Shown piece by piece: positions 8,329 to 18,561 of a stretch of 64,000 nt of DNA. Under the pieces are notes generated by a model that searched no databases, was not told the DNA's origin, and saw only the letters and a program-made list of their open reading frames with translations. Numbering within the stretch: position 1 is the first letter of the stretch; every line of letters begins with the position of its first letter. The translations under genes were made by a program, and so were the position numbers. Source of the DNA: Mycoplana azooxidifex (GTDB lineage Bacteria; Pseudomonadota; Alphaproteobacteria; Rhizobiales; Rhizobiaceae); contig NZ_JACIEE010000013.1 of assembly GCF_014196765.1 (NCBI RefSeq), positions 62,001 through 126,000 of the forward strand. Reading direction: 5' to 3'.

Positions 8329-9357
8329 ATGATACGAGAAGAATTAGAGGCGCTGCGCGCAAAAGTCAGTTGCGAAGCCGTGCTGGAGCAGGCCGGCTAC
8401 GAAATCGATATGAAAGAAAGCACGCGACGCGCAGTCAAATACCGGCGTGGCGGCAGCATCGTCATCGTGACGCACGACGGACGAGGCTGGTTCGATCCGC
8501 TCAGCGACGAAAAGGGCGATGTCTTCGGCCTTGCCATGTTTCTCGAAACAATCCCATTCCCCACAGCAGCGGGAGCGGTCGCATCGCTGGTCGGGTTCCA
8601 GTTGTCACGACCGGAATGGAGGTTCTCCCGGTCATCAAGGCCGCCAGAGGACATTGCCGAACGTTGGAGAATCCGGCGCGCGCCGTCGCCCGGTTCCGGC
8701 GCCTGGCGCTATCTTCGCTGGGTGCGCTGGATCCCGCCGGCCATCGTGCGGCAGGCCATCCGTGAGTGTGTCTTTCGCGAAGGACCCTTTGGCAGTATGT
8801 GGGCGGCCCATGTCGACAGCCATGGCTGCGTTGTCGGCTGGGAGGAACGTGGGCCGGATTGGCGCGGCTTTTCGACCGGGGGCTCGAAGGTTCTTTTCCG
8901 GTTAGGACCAGGCGATGCCTCTCGTCTCTGCGTCACCGAGACCGCAATCGACGCGATGAGCCTCGCAGCGCTTGAAGGTCCGCGGGCCGGAACTCTCTAT
9001 CTCAGCACTGGCGGTGGGTGGTCTCCGGCCACAGATTCAGCACTTGCCGCACTTGCTATTCGGCCGGGACTTACCCTGGTCGCCGCCACGGATGCCAATA
9101 CCCAAGGGGACGTCTACGCTGAACGATTGCGTGCGCTCGCCGAGGCGTCCGGTTGCGACTGGCAGAGGCTACGTCCGCCGGCGGTGGACTGGAACGAGGT
9201 CCTCCAAAGCAGGGAAAAGGAAAAACAGGAAAGGAAGATAGAAAAGAAAGGTGGGCCTGCCGCATGCGCGCCGGCCGCATCAAGGGAGGCTTCGCCCGGC
9301 ATGCGCCGGCCCTTGACCCGGCCGGACACGAGGCCGGCAACGCGGGAGGGGTCATGA
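8329..9357 (+). CDS. DUF3991 and toprim domain protein
   Basis: The product of 342 residues begins MIREELEALRAKVSCEAVLE at 8329, where the family typically starts; the longer upstream reading lacks homology. Residues of about 10-75 form the zinc-finger/DUF3991 N-part (YRRGGSIVIVTHDGRGWFDP, GDVFGLAMFLE). The middle has the WVGWEERG-type segment and the toprim-like core: LCVTETAIDAMSLAALE supplies the conserved Glu, and LVAATDANTQGD supplies the D-x-D pair. Toprim folds occur in primases and topoisomerases, so a primase-like or nuclease role on plasmid DNA is likely. The charged tail (KEKEKQERKIEKKGG) is low complexity. It leads a string of same-strand plasmid genes. Confidence 0.8.
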   Translation: MIREELEALRAKVSCEAVLEQAGYEIDMKESTRRAVKYRRGGSIVIVTHDGRGWFDPLSDEKGDVFGLAMFLETIPFPTAAGAVASLVGFQLSRPEWRFSRSSRPPEDIAERWRIRRAPSPGSGAWRYLRWVRWIPPAIVRQAIRECVFREGPFGSMWAAHVDSHGCVVGWEERGPDWRGFSTGGSKVLFRLGPGDASRLCVTETAIDAMSLAALEGPRAGTLYLSTGGGWSPATDSALAALAIRPGLTLVAATDANTQGDVYAERLRALAEASGCDWQRLRPPAVDWNEVLQSREKEKQERKIEKKGGPAACAPAASREASPGMRRPLTRPDTRPATREGS

Positions 9358-9429
9358 AGGACTGAAGAGGATAGTAAGGTCGAAACGACAGTGCTGCCTT
9401 CGGTCCCAAATCCCGAAAGGATCAAGCTG

Positions 9430-10035
9430 ATGACCTCGATATCCCTCCCCCGCAAAGTGTTTCAGGGTGCAGCCAAGCGCGCCGACATGTTCCGCATGTT
9501 CGACCGGCACGCGAAGCGCCCCGACCGTTTCGGCGGTGATCAGACTGCCGTCTATGCCGGAGAATGGTTCGAGATCGATGAGAGCTCCTATAGCTACATG
9601 CTCGACATCCTCCCGCCGCTCTGGATGCGCGGTCCGACCTTTGCGATGCGAGAGTTCATGATCGGTTCGGTAACCTCGGTGTTTTACGCGATCCGGATCG
9701 ATGGCGCCGTCCGATACTTTCACACATACTGCGACCTCTCGGACCCGAACTCGATCGAGGCTATGCGGACCACGATCGTCGATCGGGAGATTCGGCCGGT
9801 TCAGGCAATGAGCCGTGAAGAACGGCTCGAGCATATCTGGAGCACGACCACCGACGACTATCGCGGCTATACCGGCGACCGTTGGCCGAAGTCGATGCAG
9901 GGTCATCGCACAGTCATGCTCTACGGCGGCAAGGAAGGCACCTTCCTCAAGCTGCTCGACACGCTGAGCGACGACGAAATCGCAGCCAAACTGCCGGTGA
10001 ATCTGCGTCACCTCCCCGCATCGCTGGCTGCCTGA
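9430..10035 (+). CDS. DUF1419 domain protein
   Basis: ATG at 9430 (MTSISLPRKVFQGAAKRADM) is chosen since GAAAGGATC precedes it and the family starts here. The 201-residue soluble protein carries the family's RMFDRHAKRPDRF segment, YAGEWFEIDESSYSYMLDIL, and LPPLWMRGPTFAMREFM. DUF1419 proteins are conserved on rhizobial plasmids between the DUF3991-toprim and methylase/helicase genes, and that order is kept here. The function is unknown. Confidence 0.75.
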   Translation: MTSISLPRKVFQGAAKRADMFRMFDRHAKRPDRFGGDQTAVYAGEWFEIDESSYSYMLDILPPLWMRGPTFAMREFMIGSVTSVFYAIRIDGAVRYFHTYCDLSDPNSIEAMRTTIVDREIRPVQAMSREERLEHIWSTTTDDYRGYTGDRWPKSMQGHRTVMLYGGKEGTFLKLLDTLSDDEIAAKLPVNLRHLPASLAA

Positions 10036-10124
10036 GCCAGACCATCCCCCTGCATCACCGCCAAGGACGGCCAGCCCCTGGGCCGATCGATGGCGCACGC
10101 CCTCAATTCAAAGGAGCTTTTCCC

Positions 10125-13083
10125 ATGAGTAATGATCTTTTTACGCTCGACATGTTCGGCTCGAGCGCACTTTCCTCCGGCCTCGGGCTTGGCGTTACCG
10201 CTTTGGGTGGGTTCCCGCCTGATGCTGCGAATGACGACGGTCCGGATCCCACGCCGCCGGCGCCAGCACCTGCCCTCCCCGTCGCTGGCACGCCTGTCCG
10301 GCGCGCGAGGCTTCGGACGAACTTCTATCTCGACGGCGACCGCGGACTGGCCGCCTCCTGCAAGGATCGCGCCCGCGCGAATGTCGCGGCGATCCTCGTC
10401 GCCGATTGCATCGCCAAGCAGGAACGACCGGCGACACCGAAGGAGCAGGCGCAGCTGATCTGCTTTACCGGCTTCGGCGCCGGCGAACTCGCCAACGGCA
10501 TGTTCCGGCGGCCGGGCGATGTCGATTTCCGGCACGGCTGGGACGACCTCGGTTCTTCGCTGGAAACTGCAGTCTCCGAAGCCGACTATACGTCGCTGGC
10601 ACGATGCACCCAGTATGCGCATTTCACCCCAGAGTTCATCATCCGGGAGATTTGGGCCGGGATACAGAAACTCGGCTGGCGCGGCGGCAGGGTGCTGGAA
10701 CCTGGTATCGGCACGGGCCTCTTCCCGGCCCTGATGCCGGAACCATATCGCGACGCGGCCTACGTTACCGGGGTCGAACTTGATCCGGTCACCGCCCGCA
10801 TCGTGCGCCTGCTTCAGCCGAAGGCTCGGATCATCAATGGCGACTTCGCCCGCACTGAGCTGGCGCCAGTCTACGATCTCGCCATCGGCAATCCGCCCTT
10901 TTCCGATCGCACCGTCCGCTCGGACCGCGCCTACCGGTCGCTCGGACTTCGCCTCCATGACTACTTCATCACCCGGTCGATCGACCTTCTGAAGCCAGGC
11001 GCGCTCGCCGCCTTCGTCACCTCACATGGCACGATGGACAAGGCCGATACGACGGCACGTGAGCATATCGCCAAGTCCGCTGACCTGATCGCCGCGATCC
11101 GCCTACCCGAGGGCAGCTTCCGCCGTGACGCCGGCACGGATGTCGTCGTCGACATCCTCTTCTTCCGCAAGCGCAAGACCGGAGAGCCGGAAGGCGACCA
11201 GATGTGGCTCGATGTCGATGAGATCAGGCCAGCCACCGACGACGAAGGCGCGATCCGCGTCAATCGCTGGTTCGCTCGGCATCCCGATTTCGTGCTGGGC
11301 ACCCATGCGCTGACCTCGGGGCCGTTCGGAGAGACCTATACTTGCCGCCGTCGCGGTGAGGATCTCGAAACTGCCCTCGCCGCAGCCATCGAGCTCCTGC
11401 CGAGTGATCTCTACGACGGCGAGCCGACGCCCATCGATATCGATCTGGAGGACGAGCTCGGGGAAATCGTCGATCTACAGCCGAAGGACGGCGCTGTCCG
11501 TGAGGGCAGCTTCTTCCTCGACCGGGCAAAGGGCCTGATGCAGATGCTCGACGGCTCGGCCGTACCGGTCACCATGCGCAAGGGTCGCTCAGGCGAAGGC
11601 GTGCCGGAAGAGCACGTCCGGATCATCTCCAAGTTGATCCCGGTCCGCGATGCCGTGCGCGAGGTCCTGAAAGCCCAGGAGACCGACCGGCCCTGGCGCG
11701 ATCTTCAGGTTCGCTTGCGCATCGCCTGGTCAAGTTTCGTTCGTGATTTCGGTCCGATCAATCACACAGTTGCCTCAGTTCAGGAGGATATCGAGACCGG
11801 TGAGGTCAAGGAAACCCATCGCCAGCCGAATCTCGCGCCGTTTCGTGACGATCCCGACTGCTGGCTGGCTGCCTCCATCGAGGACTATGATCTTGAAACC
11901 GACACGGCGAAACCGGGTCCGATTTTTTCCGAACGGGTGATTGCCCCGCCGGCTGCGCCAACCATCACCTCTCCCGCAGATGCACTTGCCATCGTGCTGA
12001 ATGAACGTGGTCACGTCGATCTCGACCATATCGCCGAGCTGCTTCATAGCGATCCCGCGGCAGTGGTCGATGAGCTGGGCGAGGCCATCTTTCGCGATCC
12101 TGCCGACGGATCGTGGCAAACCGCCGACGGATATCTCTCCGGGGCTGTTCGTACCAAGCTCACCGTCGCGCAGGCCGCGGCCGAGCACGATCCGCTCTAT
12201 GAGCGCAATGTCCGCGCCCTCCGGGATGTTCAGCCAGCTGACCTCCGACCCTCGGATATCACCGCCCGACTCGGCGCGCCGTGGATACCGGCCGCCGATG
12301 TCGTCGCCTTCGTCAAGGAGAAGATGGAGGCCGATATCCGCATCCACCATATGCCGGAGCTCGGATCCTGGACGGTAGAAGCGCGTCAACTCGGCTATAG
12401 CGCCGCCGGCACGTCGGTGTGGGGAACGAGCCGCCGCCATGCCGGCGACCTGTTGGCCGATGCGCTGAACAGCCGGGTTACCCAGATCTTCGACGTCTTC
12501 AAGGATGCCGACGGCGAGCGCCGGGTGCTCAACGTCGTCGATACCGAAGCCGCCCGCGACAAATTGCAGAGGATCAAGCAGGCGTTTCAGGACTGGGTCT
12601 GGACAGATCCGGACCGCACCGACCGGCTTGCCCGCGATTACAATGATCGCTTCAATAACATTGCGCCACGCAAATTCGACGGCTCGCATCTGAAACTCCC
12701 CGGCGCCTCTGGCGCCTTTACTTTGTACGGGCATCAGAAGCGTGGGATTTGGCGGATCATTGCCGATGGCTCGACCTATCTCGCCCATGCCGTCGGCGCC
12801 GGCAAGACGATGACGATGGCGGCCGCCATCATGGAACAGCACCGGCTTGGGCTGATCGCCAAGGCGATGCTGGTCGTGCCAGGCCATTGCCTCGCCCAAG
12901 CGGCGCGCGAGTTTCTGGCGCTCTATCTTCGCCTACGCGACCGAGGGCTCGCTCGACGCCTCGATGTGGCAGAACAACGAGCGCAAGGCCCGATTCATCG
13001 CCGCTGCCCTGTCGGGTGATACCTCGATCCGCCGGCTGGAGGATGTTGGCGAGGGTGCGGCCAACCAGTTCGCCATGGCCAAC
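10125..13083 (+). pseudogene. Plasmid methylase/helicase gene with large internal deletion
   Basis: ATG at 10125 follows AAAGGAGC. Residues of about 150-420 contain an N6-adenine methylase-like module: VLEPGIGTGLFPALM for the SAM site and the catalytic IGNPPF motif. A long linker and the helicase Walker A (AHAVGAGKTMTMAAAIMEQH) follow. At about 12926, after REFLALY, the sequence jumps and shifts frame. The other frame immediately reads FAYATEGSLDASMWQNNERK then ARFIAAALSGD, the C-terminal part of SNF2-like helicases of this family. The original frame stops at 13019. The helicase motor beyond motif I and the last part after about 13083 are therefore absent. Intact relatives are roughly 1,500-1,700 residues long. 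A methylase-only product might still be made. Confidence 0.8.
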
Positions 13084-13276
13084 CGCCGCCTGCGCGATCC
13101 CGGCCACTTGTCCTTCGCAGGGCTGTCAGCCCCGCTCGTCCTTCGCAGCAGGGATGCTCGGTCGCAGTTGCGTCGGTCCGGCCGTTCGGCGGTCCGGGAG
13201 GTGTCTTCGAGAAAAAATGAAGACAGGAAGGGCTGGCAAGGCGCCGGTCCGGAACACTCCCGAAAGGACAAATCCC

Positions 13277-15034
13277 ATGCAGATCATGAAGGTTGACCCG
13301 CGCGCGCTGAAGGAAAACCCCGACCGGATGCGCCAGTCTAAGTCGTCGCCGCAGGCCGACGCGCTGATGCTGGCGACGATCAGGGCCGTCGGCATCGTCC
13401 AGCCGCCGGTGGTCGCGCCGGAAACCGATGGTGGTAACGGCTACATCATCGACGCCGGCCATCGCCGCGTGCGCCTTGCCATCGCGGCCGGCCTGGAAGA
13501 AATCGAAATCCTCGTGGCCGACGCCGCGAACGACAACGGTGCGATGCGCTCGATGGTCGAGAACAGCGTCCGCGAGGCTCTTAATCCTGTTGATCAATGG
13601 CGCGGCATCGAACGCCTGGTCGCTCTCGGTTGGACCGAGGAAGCGATTGCTGTCGCTCTTGCCCTTCCCGTCCGCCAGATCCGCAAGCTGCGCCTGCTCG
13701 CCAACGTCCTGCCGGCCATGCTCGAACAGATGGTGCTGGGCGATATGCCGTCCGAGCAGCAGTTGCGGGTGATTGCGGCAGCAGGGCAGGTCGACCAGAA
13801 GGAGGTCTGGAAGGCTCACAAGCCGAAGAAGGGCGACACGGCTCCTTGGTGGCAGATTGCCAATGCGCTCACGAAGAAGCGGATGCATGCCAAGGATGCG
13901 AGCTTTGGCGACGATCTGGCTCAGGCCTATGGGATCGAATGGGTGGAGGATCTCTTCGCGCCGGCCGACCAGGACGGCCGCTACACCACCAATGTCGAGG
14001 GCTTCCTCGGCGCCCAGTACGAATGGATGACGAGCAACCTGCCGAAGCGCGGCGCGATCGTCGAGGTCAACAGCTGGGGCCAGCCGGAACTGCCGAAGAA
14101 GGCGAGCCAGGTTTACGGCAAGCCGTCGAAGTCCGATCACACGGCGCTCTATCTCGACCGCGATGGCAAGGTGCAGACGATCCAATACCGGATGCCCGAG
14201 ACTGCAAAGCCGAAGGGCGCTGGTGGCGATGGATCTGCCGCCGGCAGTGATGATGGCGACGCGATCGCCATGCCCATGGCCCGGCCGGACGTCACCCAGA
14301 AGGGCCATGATATGATCGGCGATTTCCGCACCGATGCCCTGCACGATGCGCTTGGCCGCGCGCCGATCGAGGATGACATGCTGATGGCGCTGATGGTGCT
14401 GGCCTTCGCCGGCCAGAATGTCCGCGTCGACTCCGGCGCAGACGGGACCTTCTACGGCGGCAAGCGCTTCTTGCGCCATGCGGTCGGACTGTTTGACGAG
14501 CATGGCAAGCTGGCCTTCGATCAGGATACGCTCAGGGTCGCCGTTCGCTCCGTGCTGATCGACGTCCTATCGTGCCGGCGGGGCATGTCCAACAGTGGCA
14601 TGGTCTCGCGCATTGCCGGCGAGGCGATCGGCGCCGACGAATTTCTGCCGAACATGGGCTCGGAAGATTTCCTCTTATGCCTGTCGCGCCAGGCGCTGGA
14701 GGCCTCTTGCGCCGAAGCTGCCGTCCAGTCAAGGCCCAAGGTACGAGAAACCCGCGCAGCGCTCGTCGAGCGTTTTGCCTGCGCGCACTTCGTCCACCCC
14801 TCGGGTCGTTTCGCGCCGCCAGCTGACGAGTTGCTCGACTGGATCCGGGCAGGCGCTGCCACGGATGTCATCGGCGCGGGGTCCCAGGATGACGGGGACT
14901 GCGATCTCGATAACCCATCGGAAGATCAGGCGGAACACGATGCCGACGCTGTGGTCGTAGGTGAACCGCGGGATGCGGATCTGCCCGATGATGATGAGCA
15001 TCACGAAGACGTCGACAAGAGGGTTGCAGCATGA
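13277..15034 (+). CDS. ParB-like nuclease domain protein
   Basis: ATG at 13277 (MQIMKVDPRALKENPDRMRQ) has GAAAGGAC upstream and is the family start. The product has 585 residues. Residues 1-110 form a ParB/Spo0J N-terminal domain: PVVAPE near the start, GYIIDAGHRRVRLAIAAGLE as the G-HRR box, and VENSVREALNPVDQ as the EN--R box. A ParB-type helix-turn-helix follows (WTEEAIAVALALPVRQIRKL). The C-terminal 250 residues are specific to this plasmid family. It is not in a repABC or parAB context, so it is probably an accessory DNA-binding or nuclease protein, not the plasmid's partition protein. Its stop overlaps the next gene by four bases. Confidence 0.8.
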   Translation: MQIMKVDPRALKENPDRMRQSKSSPQADALMLATIRAVGIVQPPVVAPETDGGNGYIIDAGHRRVRLAIAAGLEEIEILVADAANDNGAMRSMVENSVREALNPVDQWRGIERLVALGWTEEAIAVALALPVRQIRKLRLLANVLPAMLEQMVLGDMPSEQQLRVIAAAGQVDQKEVWKAHKPKKGDTAPWWQIANALTKKRMHAKDASFGDDLAQAYGIEWVEDLFAPADQDGRYTTNVEGFLGAQYEWMTSNLPKRGAIVEVNSWGQPELPKKASQVYGKPSKSDHTALYLDRDGKVQTIQYRMPETAKPKGAGGDGSAAGSDDGDAIAMPMARPDVTQKGHDMIGDFRTDALHDALGRAPIEDDMLMALMVLAFAGQNVRVDSGADGTFYGGKRFLRHAVGLFDEHGKLAFDQDTLRVAVRSVLIDVLSCRRGMSNSGMVSRIAGEAIGADEFLPNMGSEDFLLCLSRQALEASCAEAAVQSRPKVRETRAALVERFACAHFVHPSGRFAPPADELLDWIRAGAATDVIGAGSQDDGDCDLDNPSEDQAEHDADAVVVGEPRDADLPDDDEHHEDVDKRVAA

Positions 15035-15381
15035 CCGCCGCCCTCCAGTCGAAGATGCCAGCACCCACCCCCGATCTTTCGGGGGTGGAGTTTGCCACCA
15101 GCGCGGACGGCTTGGCCGTCGCCCGCATCGGTGACCTGGTCCTTGCCATGGCCGACACCGCTGGTCACAAACGCGATCTGGCCAAGCTGAACCGCGTGCA
15201 GACCCGCATGTCGGCAAGCACCCCCTGGGGTGGATCGCAGATGGCGGTCGTCTACGCCGAGGGCGTCGTCGCCCACATGACATCAGGCCATGGTGGCTTC
15301 CATCTTTCGTCGGATCGCAATGCCAAGGTTCATCCCCTGCTGCGGAAGGGCGCGCCCTGGTATGACTTCGGACCTCCGTGA
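15031..15381 (+). CDS. DUF7007-like protein, apparently truncated
   Basis: The start at 15031 overlaps the previous stop (ATGA), indicating translational coupling. The 116-residue product starts with a Pro-rich segment and LSGVEFATSADGLAVARIGD, then jumps to TRMSASTPWGGSQMAVVYAE and GHGGFHLSSDRNAKVHPLLR. As I recall the family, related proteins are longer both between these blocks and after the final WY. Here the protein ends DFGPP soon after WY, so an internal deletion and loss of the C-terminus are likely. The function of the family is unknown. Confidence 0.55.
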   Translation: MTAALQSKMPAPTPDLSGVEFATSADGLAVARIGDLVLAMADTAGHKRDLAKLNRVQTRMSASTPWGGSQMAVVYAEGVVAHMTSGHGGFHLSSDRNAKVHPLLRKGAPWYDFGPP

Positions 15382-15422
15382 CGGGCCGCGATAGGCGCGG
15401 TCCCTGAAAAGGAGAAGTAGTC

Positions 15423-16346
15423 ATGACGAAGAAAGCGGAATCGGATCGTATCGACATCTACACGCGGATCACCGATCGGATCGTCGAGGATCTCGAAATG
15501 GGCGTGCGTCCCTGGATGAAGCCATGGAGCGCCGCCAACACCGATGGCCGGATCACCCGGCCCGTGCGACACAACGGCCTTCCGTATTCCGGCATGAACG
15601 TGCTGCTCTTGTGGTCGGAGCAGATGTCGCGCGGCTTCTCCTCCTCGATGTGGATGACCTTCAAGCAGGCCCTCGAACTGGACGGAGCCGTGCGGAAGGG
15701 CGAAACGGGCTCGACGGTCGTCTTCGCCAGCCGGTTCACCAAGTCGGTGGCCGACGGAAACGGCAATGATGTCGATCGGGAAATCCCGTTCCTGAAGGCA
15801 TATTCGGTGTTCAATATCGAGCAGATCGAAGGTTTGCCCGACACCTATTCTACCCGGCCGGCCAAGGTGCGGGATCCCGTCGAGCGAATTGAAAGCGCCG
15901 ATCGCTTCTTCCGCAACACCGGCGCGGTTATCCGGCACGGCGGAAACCAGGCTTACTATTCGCCGGTCATGGACTATATCCAGATGCCGCCCTTCGAGGC
16001 GTTTCGCGATGCTGCCGGGTACGCGGCTGTCCTCAGCCATGAGGCGACGCACTGGACGGCGGCGGAACATCGTGTCGGACGTGACCTTTCCCGATATGCG
16101 AAGGACCGGACGGAACGCGCCCGAGAAGAACTCATTGCCGAGCTCGGCAGTTGCTTCTTGTGCGCCGATCTCGGCATCGTACCGGAGCTCGAGCCGCGGC
16201 CGGATCATGCATCCTATCTCCAGTCGTGGCTATCGGTGCTGGCCAACGACAAGCGGGCGATCTTCCAGACGGCGGCTCACGCACAGCGCGCGGTGAGCTT
16301 CCTTCATTCCTTGCAGCCGGAAGCCGATGTGAAGGCTGCGGCCTAA
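15423..16346 (+). CDS. ArdC-like antirestriction protein (ssDNA-binding plus zincin-like domain)
   Basis: AAAAGGAGAAG precedes ATG at 15423. The 307-residue product has the N-terminal ArdC domain (RITDRIVEDLEMGVRPWMKP, then NGLPYSGMNVLLLW, then MTFKQALELDGAVRKGETGS). The C-terminal zincin-like peptidase domain has AAVLSHEATHWTAAEHR, an HExxH-like variant reading HEATH, with the downstream EELIAELGSCFLCADLGI block that supplies the third ligand. ArdC proteins bind single-stranded DNA and protect incoming plasmid DNA from restriction. The location next to the transfer region fits that role. The gene converges on the leftward transfer genes. Confidence 0.85.
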   Translation: MTKKAESDRIDIYTRITDRIVEDLEMGVRPWMKPWSAANTDGRITRPVRHNGLPYSGMNVLLLWSEQMSRGFSSSMWMTFKQALELDGAVRKGETGSTVVFASRFTKSVADGNGNDVDREIPFLKAYSVFNIEQIEGLPDTYSTRPAKVRDPVERIESADRFFRNTGAVIRHGGNQAYYSPVMDYIQMPPFEAFRDAAGYAAVLSHEATHWTAAEHRVGRDLSRYAKDRTERAREELIAELGSCFLCADLGIVPELEPRPDHASYLQSWLSVLANDKRAIFQTAAHAQRAVSFLHSLQPEADVKAAA

Positions 16347-18355
16347 TGCTCAAGCGCGGTCGTCACCACCTGTGGCGGCCGCGTTATCCGTATCATTTTT
16401 GTCCTTGAGACCTTGTGCAATGTCAGCATCCAGCCTTCCCCAGATCGACGGTTTTTGGGCGTCAGGCTTGGGTTTGCGGGACGGTTTTCGTTCGACGAAG
16501 AACGGCTTGGTCTGCTGACGCATTGATCCTCCAGGCTGCGATTCGCGAGTGCAACGATATCGCACAGGGCGTGGTGGGCATGTGGCTGGATGAGCGGCCG
16601 GGCTGCCAACTGTTTCGAGCGAGTCCGCGACGACCCGCGTGACTGGAAGCTGCGACTGACCTGATCGATCTCGACCGTCGTCATGCCGCAGCGACGGGAG
16701 ATGTAGTCGGCGGTTTCCGGATCGTTGATGGCGGCAAAACTGATCCAGCTCGCGCTCTCGAACCACTTGCTGGAAGCGTCTCGCCCGCCATAGGTTTCGC
16801 GCAGCTGGCCGATCGACTGGTAGATCATTGTTAGCGTGATGCCATACTTTCTGCCGGCGTCTCGCGCGGTCTCCAGAATGCGCATGTAGCCGAGGCGGGC
16901 GATCTCATCGAGCAGGAACAGGGCGCGACCGTCCATTGCGCCATCGCGATTGTAGATCGCGTTCAGGAACGAGCCGATCACGACGCGCGCCAACCCGGCG
17001 TGGGTCTCGAGCGTCTTGAGGTCGATGTTGATGAACACGTCCGTCTTACCCGATGCGATATCTTCGGTCCGGAATGTCGAACCAGAAACCAGCTCCGCGT
17101 AGTTCTGGTACGAGAGCCAGTGTGTCTCCTTGATGGCATTGGCATAGACACCGGAGAAGGTTTCCGGCGTCATGTTGACGAAGGCAGCTACGTTCTCTTT
17201 CACGAAATCCGATTCCGAATTGTCATAGATGTCCTGCAGGCGCAGTCGCAGCTTCGGTTCGGGTTCGGACAAATTCTCGCGGACCTGGCGGAGCGTCTGC
17301 TGCCCCTTCGGTGTGTGGCCGGAAAGGCAGACATCGGCGATGATCGCCGTCAGAAGCTGTAGGCCGGAGGCGCGGAAGAAGTCGTCGCGCACTCCGCTTG
17401 CGCGACCGCTGTCGCTCATGATCCATGAGGCGACCGAGGCGATATCCTCCTCCTTCGTGCCGCCATACTGGCCGACCCAGTCGAGGGCGTTGAAGCCGGT
17501 TGCGGGTTTGCGCGGATCAAGAATCCTGACCCGCCTGCCCGCCTCCTCACGATGTTTCGACACCATGGGTGCGACCTCGTTCGACGGATCGAGCACGATA
17601 AGCGGCCCACCCCACTTCAGCGCTGTCGGGATCGTCACCGAGGTGGTCTTGAAACCACCCGATCCTGCAAAAACGATTCCGTGCGAGGAGCCGAATGAGC
17701 CGTCGAAGCAGAGTAGCGGAGGCTTGCCGCCGACGCCCCACGTTTCTCTGGTACCGGCACGGAAAGAGACGCTGGCGACGCTGTCGCCGTCGACGCGATA
17801 CCGCTCTCCGACCACGATGCCGCCAGAGTCCGGGAAGAGCTTCTCCGCTTCGGCAAGTTTCATCCAATCGGCCTCGCCGTGCAGGGCACGCTTGCCGATG
17901 ATCCGTTTCGGCGCAGCACGGGCGAAGGCGGCGTTGCCGAGCATCGCCACGCGTATCGCAATGCAGCCGGATACCAGCGCTGCGGCGGCGCCGACCATGG
18001 TCGATGGATCAAGATATAATAGCGTGGATTTTCCCACTGGCACCTGGGAGGACAGCGCTGCAAGGCGCACGCCTTCCCGCACGCAAGCCGTCAGGATGAC
18101 CGCGGCGCTTCCGATTACTGCGCCACAGCCTGCGGTGCGGATGCTCGCCGATCCCGCCGCCGCGAACAGAAAGATCAGGCCAAGTGCCGCAGCCGCCATG
18201 TAAGGAGCGGCAACCCCTGCCCGTCCCAAGGCAAGCTTTGCCGCTTCAGTCTTCCCGAACCCGGCAAGCCATGTCTCGATGCCGGTCATCGTGAATAGGG
18301 CAGCACACATCATGGCCACGGGCAGAATGACGAGAACGATCCTACTCGCTTTCAT
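16343..18355 (-). CDS. traG: Type IV coupling protein TraG (VirD4 family), altered C-terminus
   Basis: The 670-residue frame encodes the ATPase that links the relaxosome to the mating channel at the inner membrane. N-terminal membrane segments occupy about residues 1-140 ([36 protein letters not shown]). The Walker A is [14 protein letters not shown] near residue 230, and the Walker B is [14 protein letters not shown] near 480. Family similarity continues to [14 protein letters not shown] near residue 575. After that point the tail ([17 protein letters not shown] and onwards) does not resemble TraG, whose family continues with a segment of the EVLRM--DEQIVF type. A deletion or frameshift has probably replaced the C-terminus. 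The start at 18355 overlaps traD. Confidence 0.85.
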   Translation of the reverse strand: MKASRIVLVILPVAMMCAALFTMTGIETWLAGFGKTEAAKLALGRAGVAAPYMAAAALGLIFLFAAAGSASIRTAGCGAVIGSAAVILTACVREGVRLAALSSQVPVGKSTLLYLDPSTMVGAAAALVSGCIAIRVAMLGNAAFARAAPKRIIGKRALHGEADWMKLAEAEKLFPDSGGIVVGERYRVDGDSVASVSFRAGTRETWGVGGKPPLLCFDGSFGSSHGIVFAGSGGFKTTSVTIPTALKWGGPLIVLDPSNEVAPMVSKHREEAGRRVRILDPRKPATGFNALDWVGQYGGTKEEDIASVASWIMSDSGRASGVRDDFFRASGLQLLTAIIADVCLSGHTPKGQQTLRQVRENLSEPEPKLRLRLQDIYDNSESDFVKENVAAFVNMTPETFSGVYANAIKETHWLSYQNYAELVSGSTFRTEDIASGKTDVFINIDLKTLETHAGLARVVIGSFLNAIYNRDGAMDGRALFLLDEIARLGYMRILETARDAGRKYGITLTMIYQSIGQLRETYGGRDASSKWFESASWISFAAINDPETADYISRRCGMTTVEIDQVSRSFQSRGSSRTRSKQLAARPLIQPHAHHALCDIVALANRSLEDQCVSRPSRSSSNENRPANPSLTPKNRRSGEGWMLTLHKVSRTKMIRITRPPQVVTTALEH
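16350..16523 (-). CDS. Small SIWG-motif protein downstream of traG, 57 aa
   Basis: GGAGG lies four bases before ATG at 16523, the strongest ribosome site in the neighbourhood. The protein reads [20 protein letters not shown], then [20 protein letters not shown] and an acidic tail. The K-FFVE-K-SR-KP--KPSIWG-LD pattern is shared with the N-terminus of the SyrB-like protein at 6929-7597. It overlaps the anomalous C-terminal tail of traG in another frame. I read this as a real small gene, with the traG tail an artefact of a lesion. Function unknown. Confidence 0.65.
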   Translation of the reverse strand: MRQQTKPFFVERKPSRKPKPDAQKPSIWGRLDADIAQGLKDKNDTDNAAATGGDDRA

Positions 18356-18557
18356 TGCCGAACGCCTCCGCCCCTATTGCCGTCAACCTTGATCGCTCGC
18401 TGCCGTCGGCCTTCAGACGTTGCTGCAGCTCGATCAGCGCGCCGAGCAGAAGCGCCCGTCTTTCGAAGCGGAGGCCGGCTTTGACGATCAGGCCACCAAG
18501 CTCGATCTTGTCGCGCGTGTCCTTCTTCCGGGCATCGGACGTTGCGTTCCTGCTCAT
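18342..18557 (-). CDS. traD: Conjugal transfer protein TraD
   Basis: ATG at 18557 ([20 protein letters not shown]) gives a 71-residue protein, the usual TraD size; the longer reading through traC is a shadow. The segment [20 protein letters not shown] is the family core. TraD is a small accessory protein of the relaxosome in Ti-type plasmids with unclear biochemical role. It sits between traC and traG and overlaps traG by 14 bases, so the three are co-transcribed. Confidence 0.85.
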   Translation of the reverse strand: MSRNATSDARKKDTRDKIELGGLIVKAGLRFERRALLLGALIELQQRLKADGSERSRLTAIGAEAFGNESE

Positions 18558-18561
18558 TCGC

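Noticed and set aside
10008-10958. Leftward frame of 316 codons opposite the methylase
   Set aside because: Composition is typical of antisense of a high-GC gene and there is no domain; the rightward methylase motifs are clear.
12995-14503. Leftward frame of 502 codons opposite the ParB-like gene
   Set aside because: Repetitive His/Arg/Asp-rich text typical of an antisense shadow; ParB boxes are on the other strand.
17229-18203. Rightward frame of 324 codons opposite traG
   Set aside because: No domain; traG Walker motifs on the minus strand explain the region.
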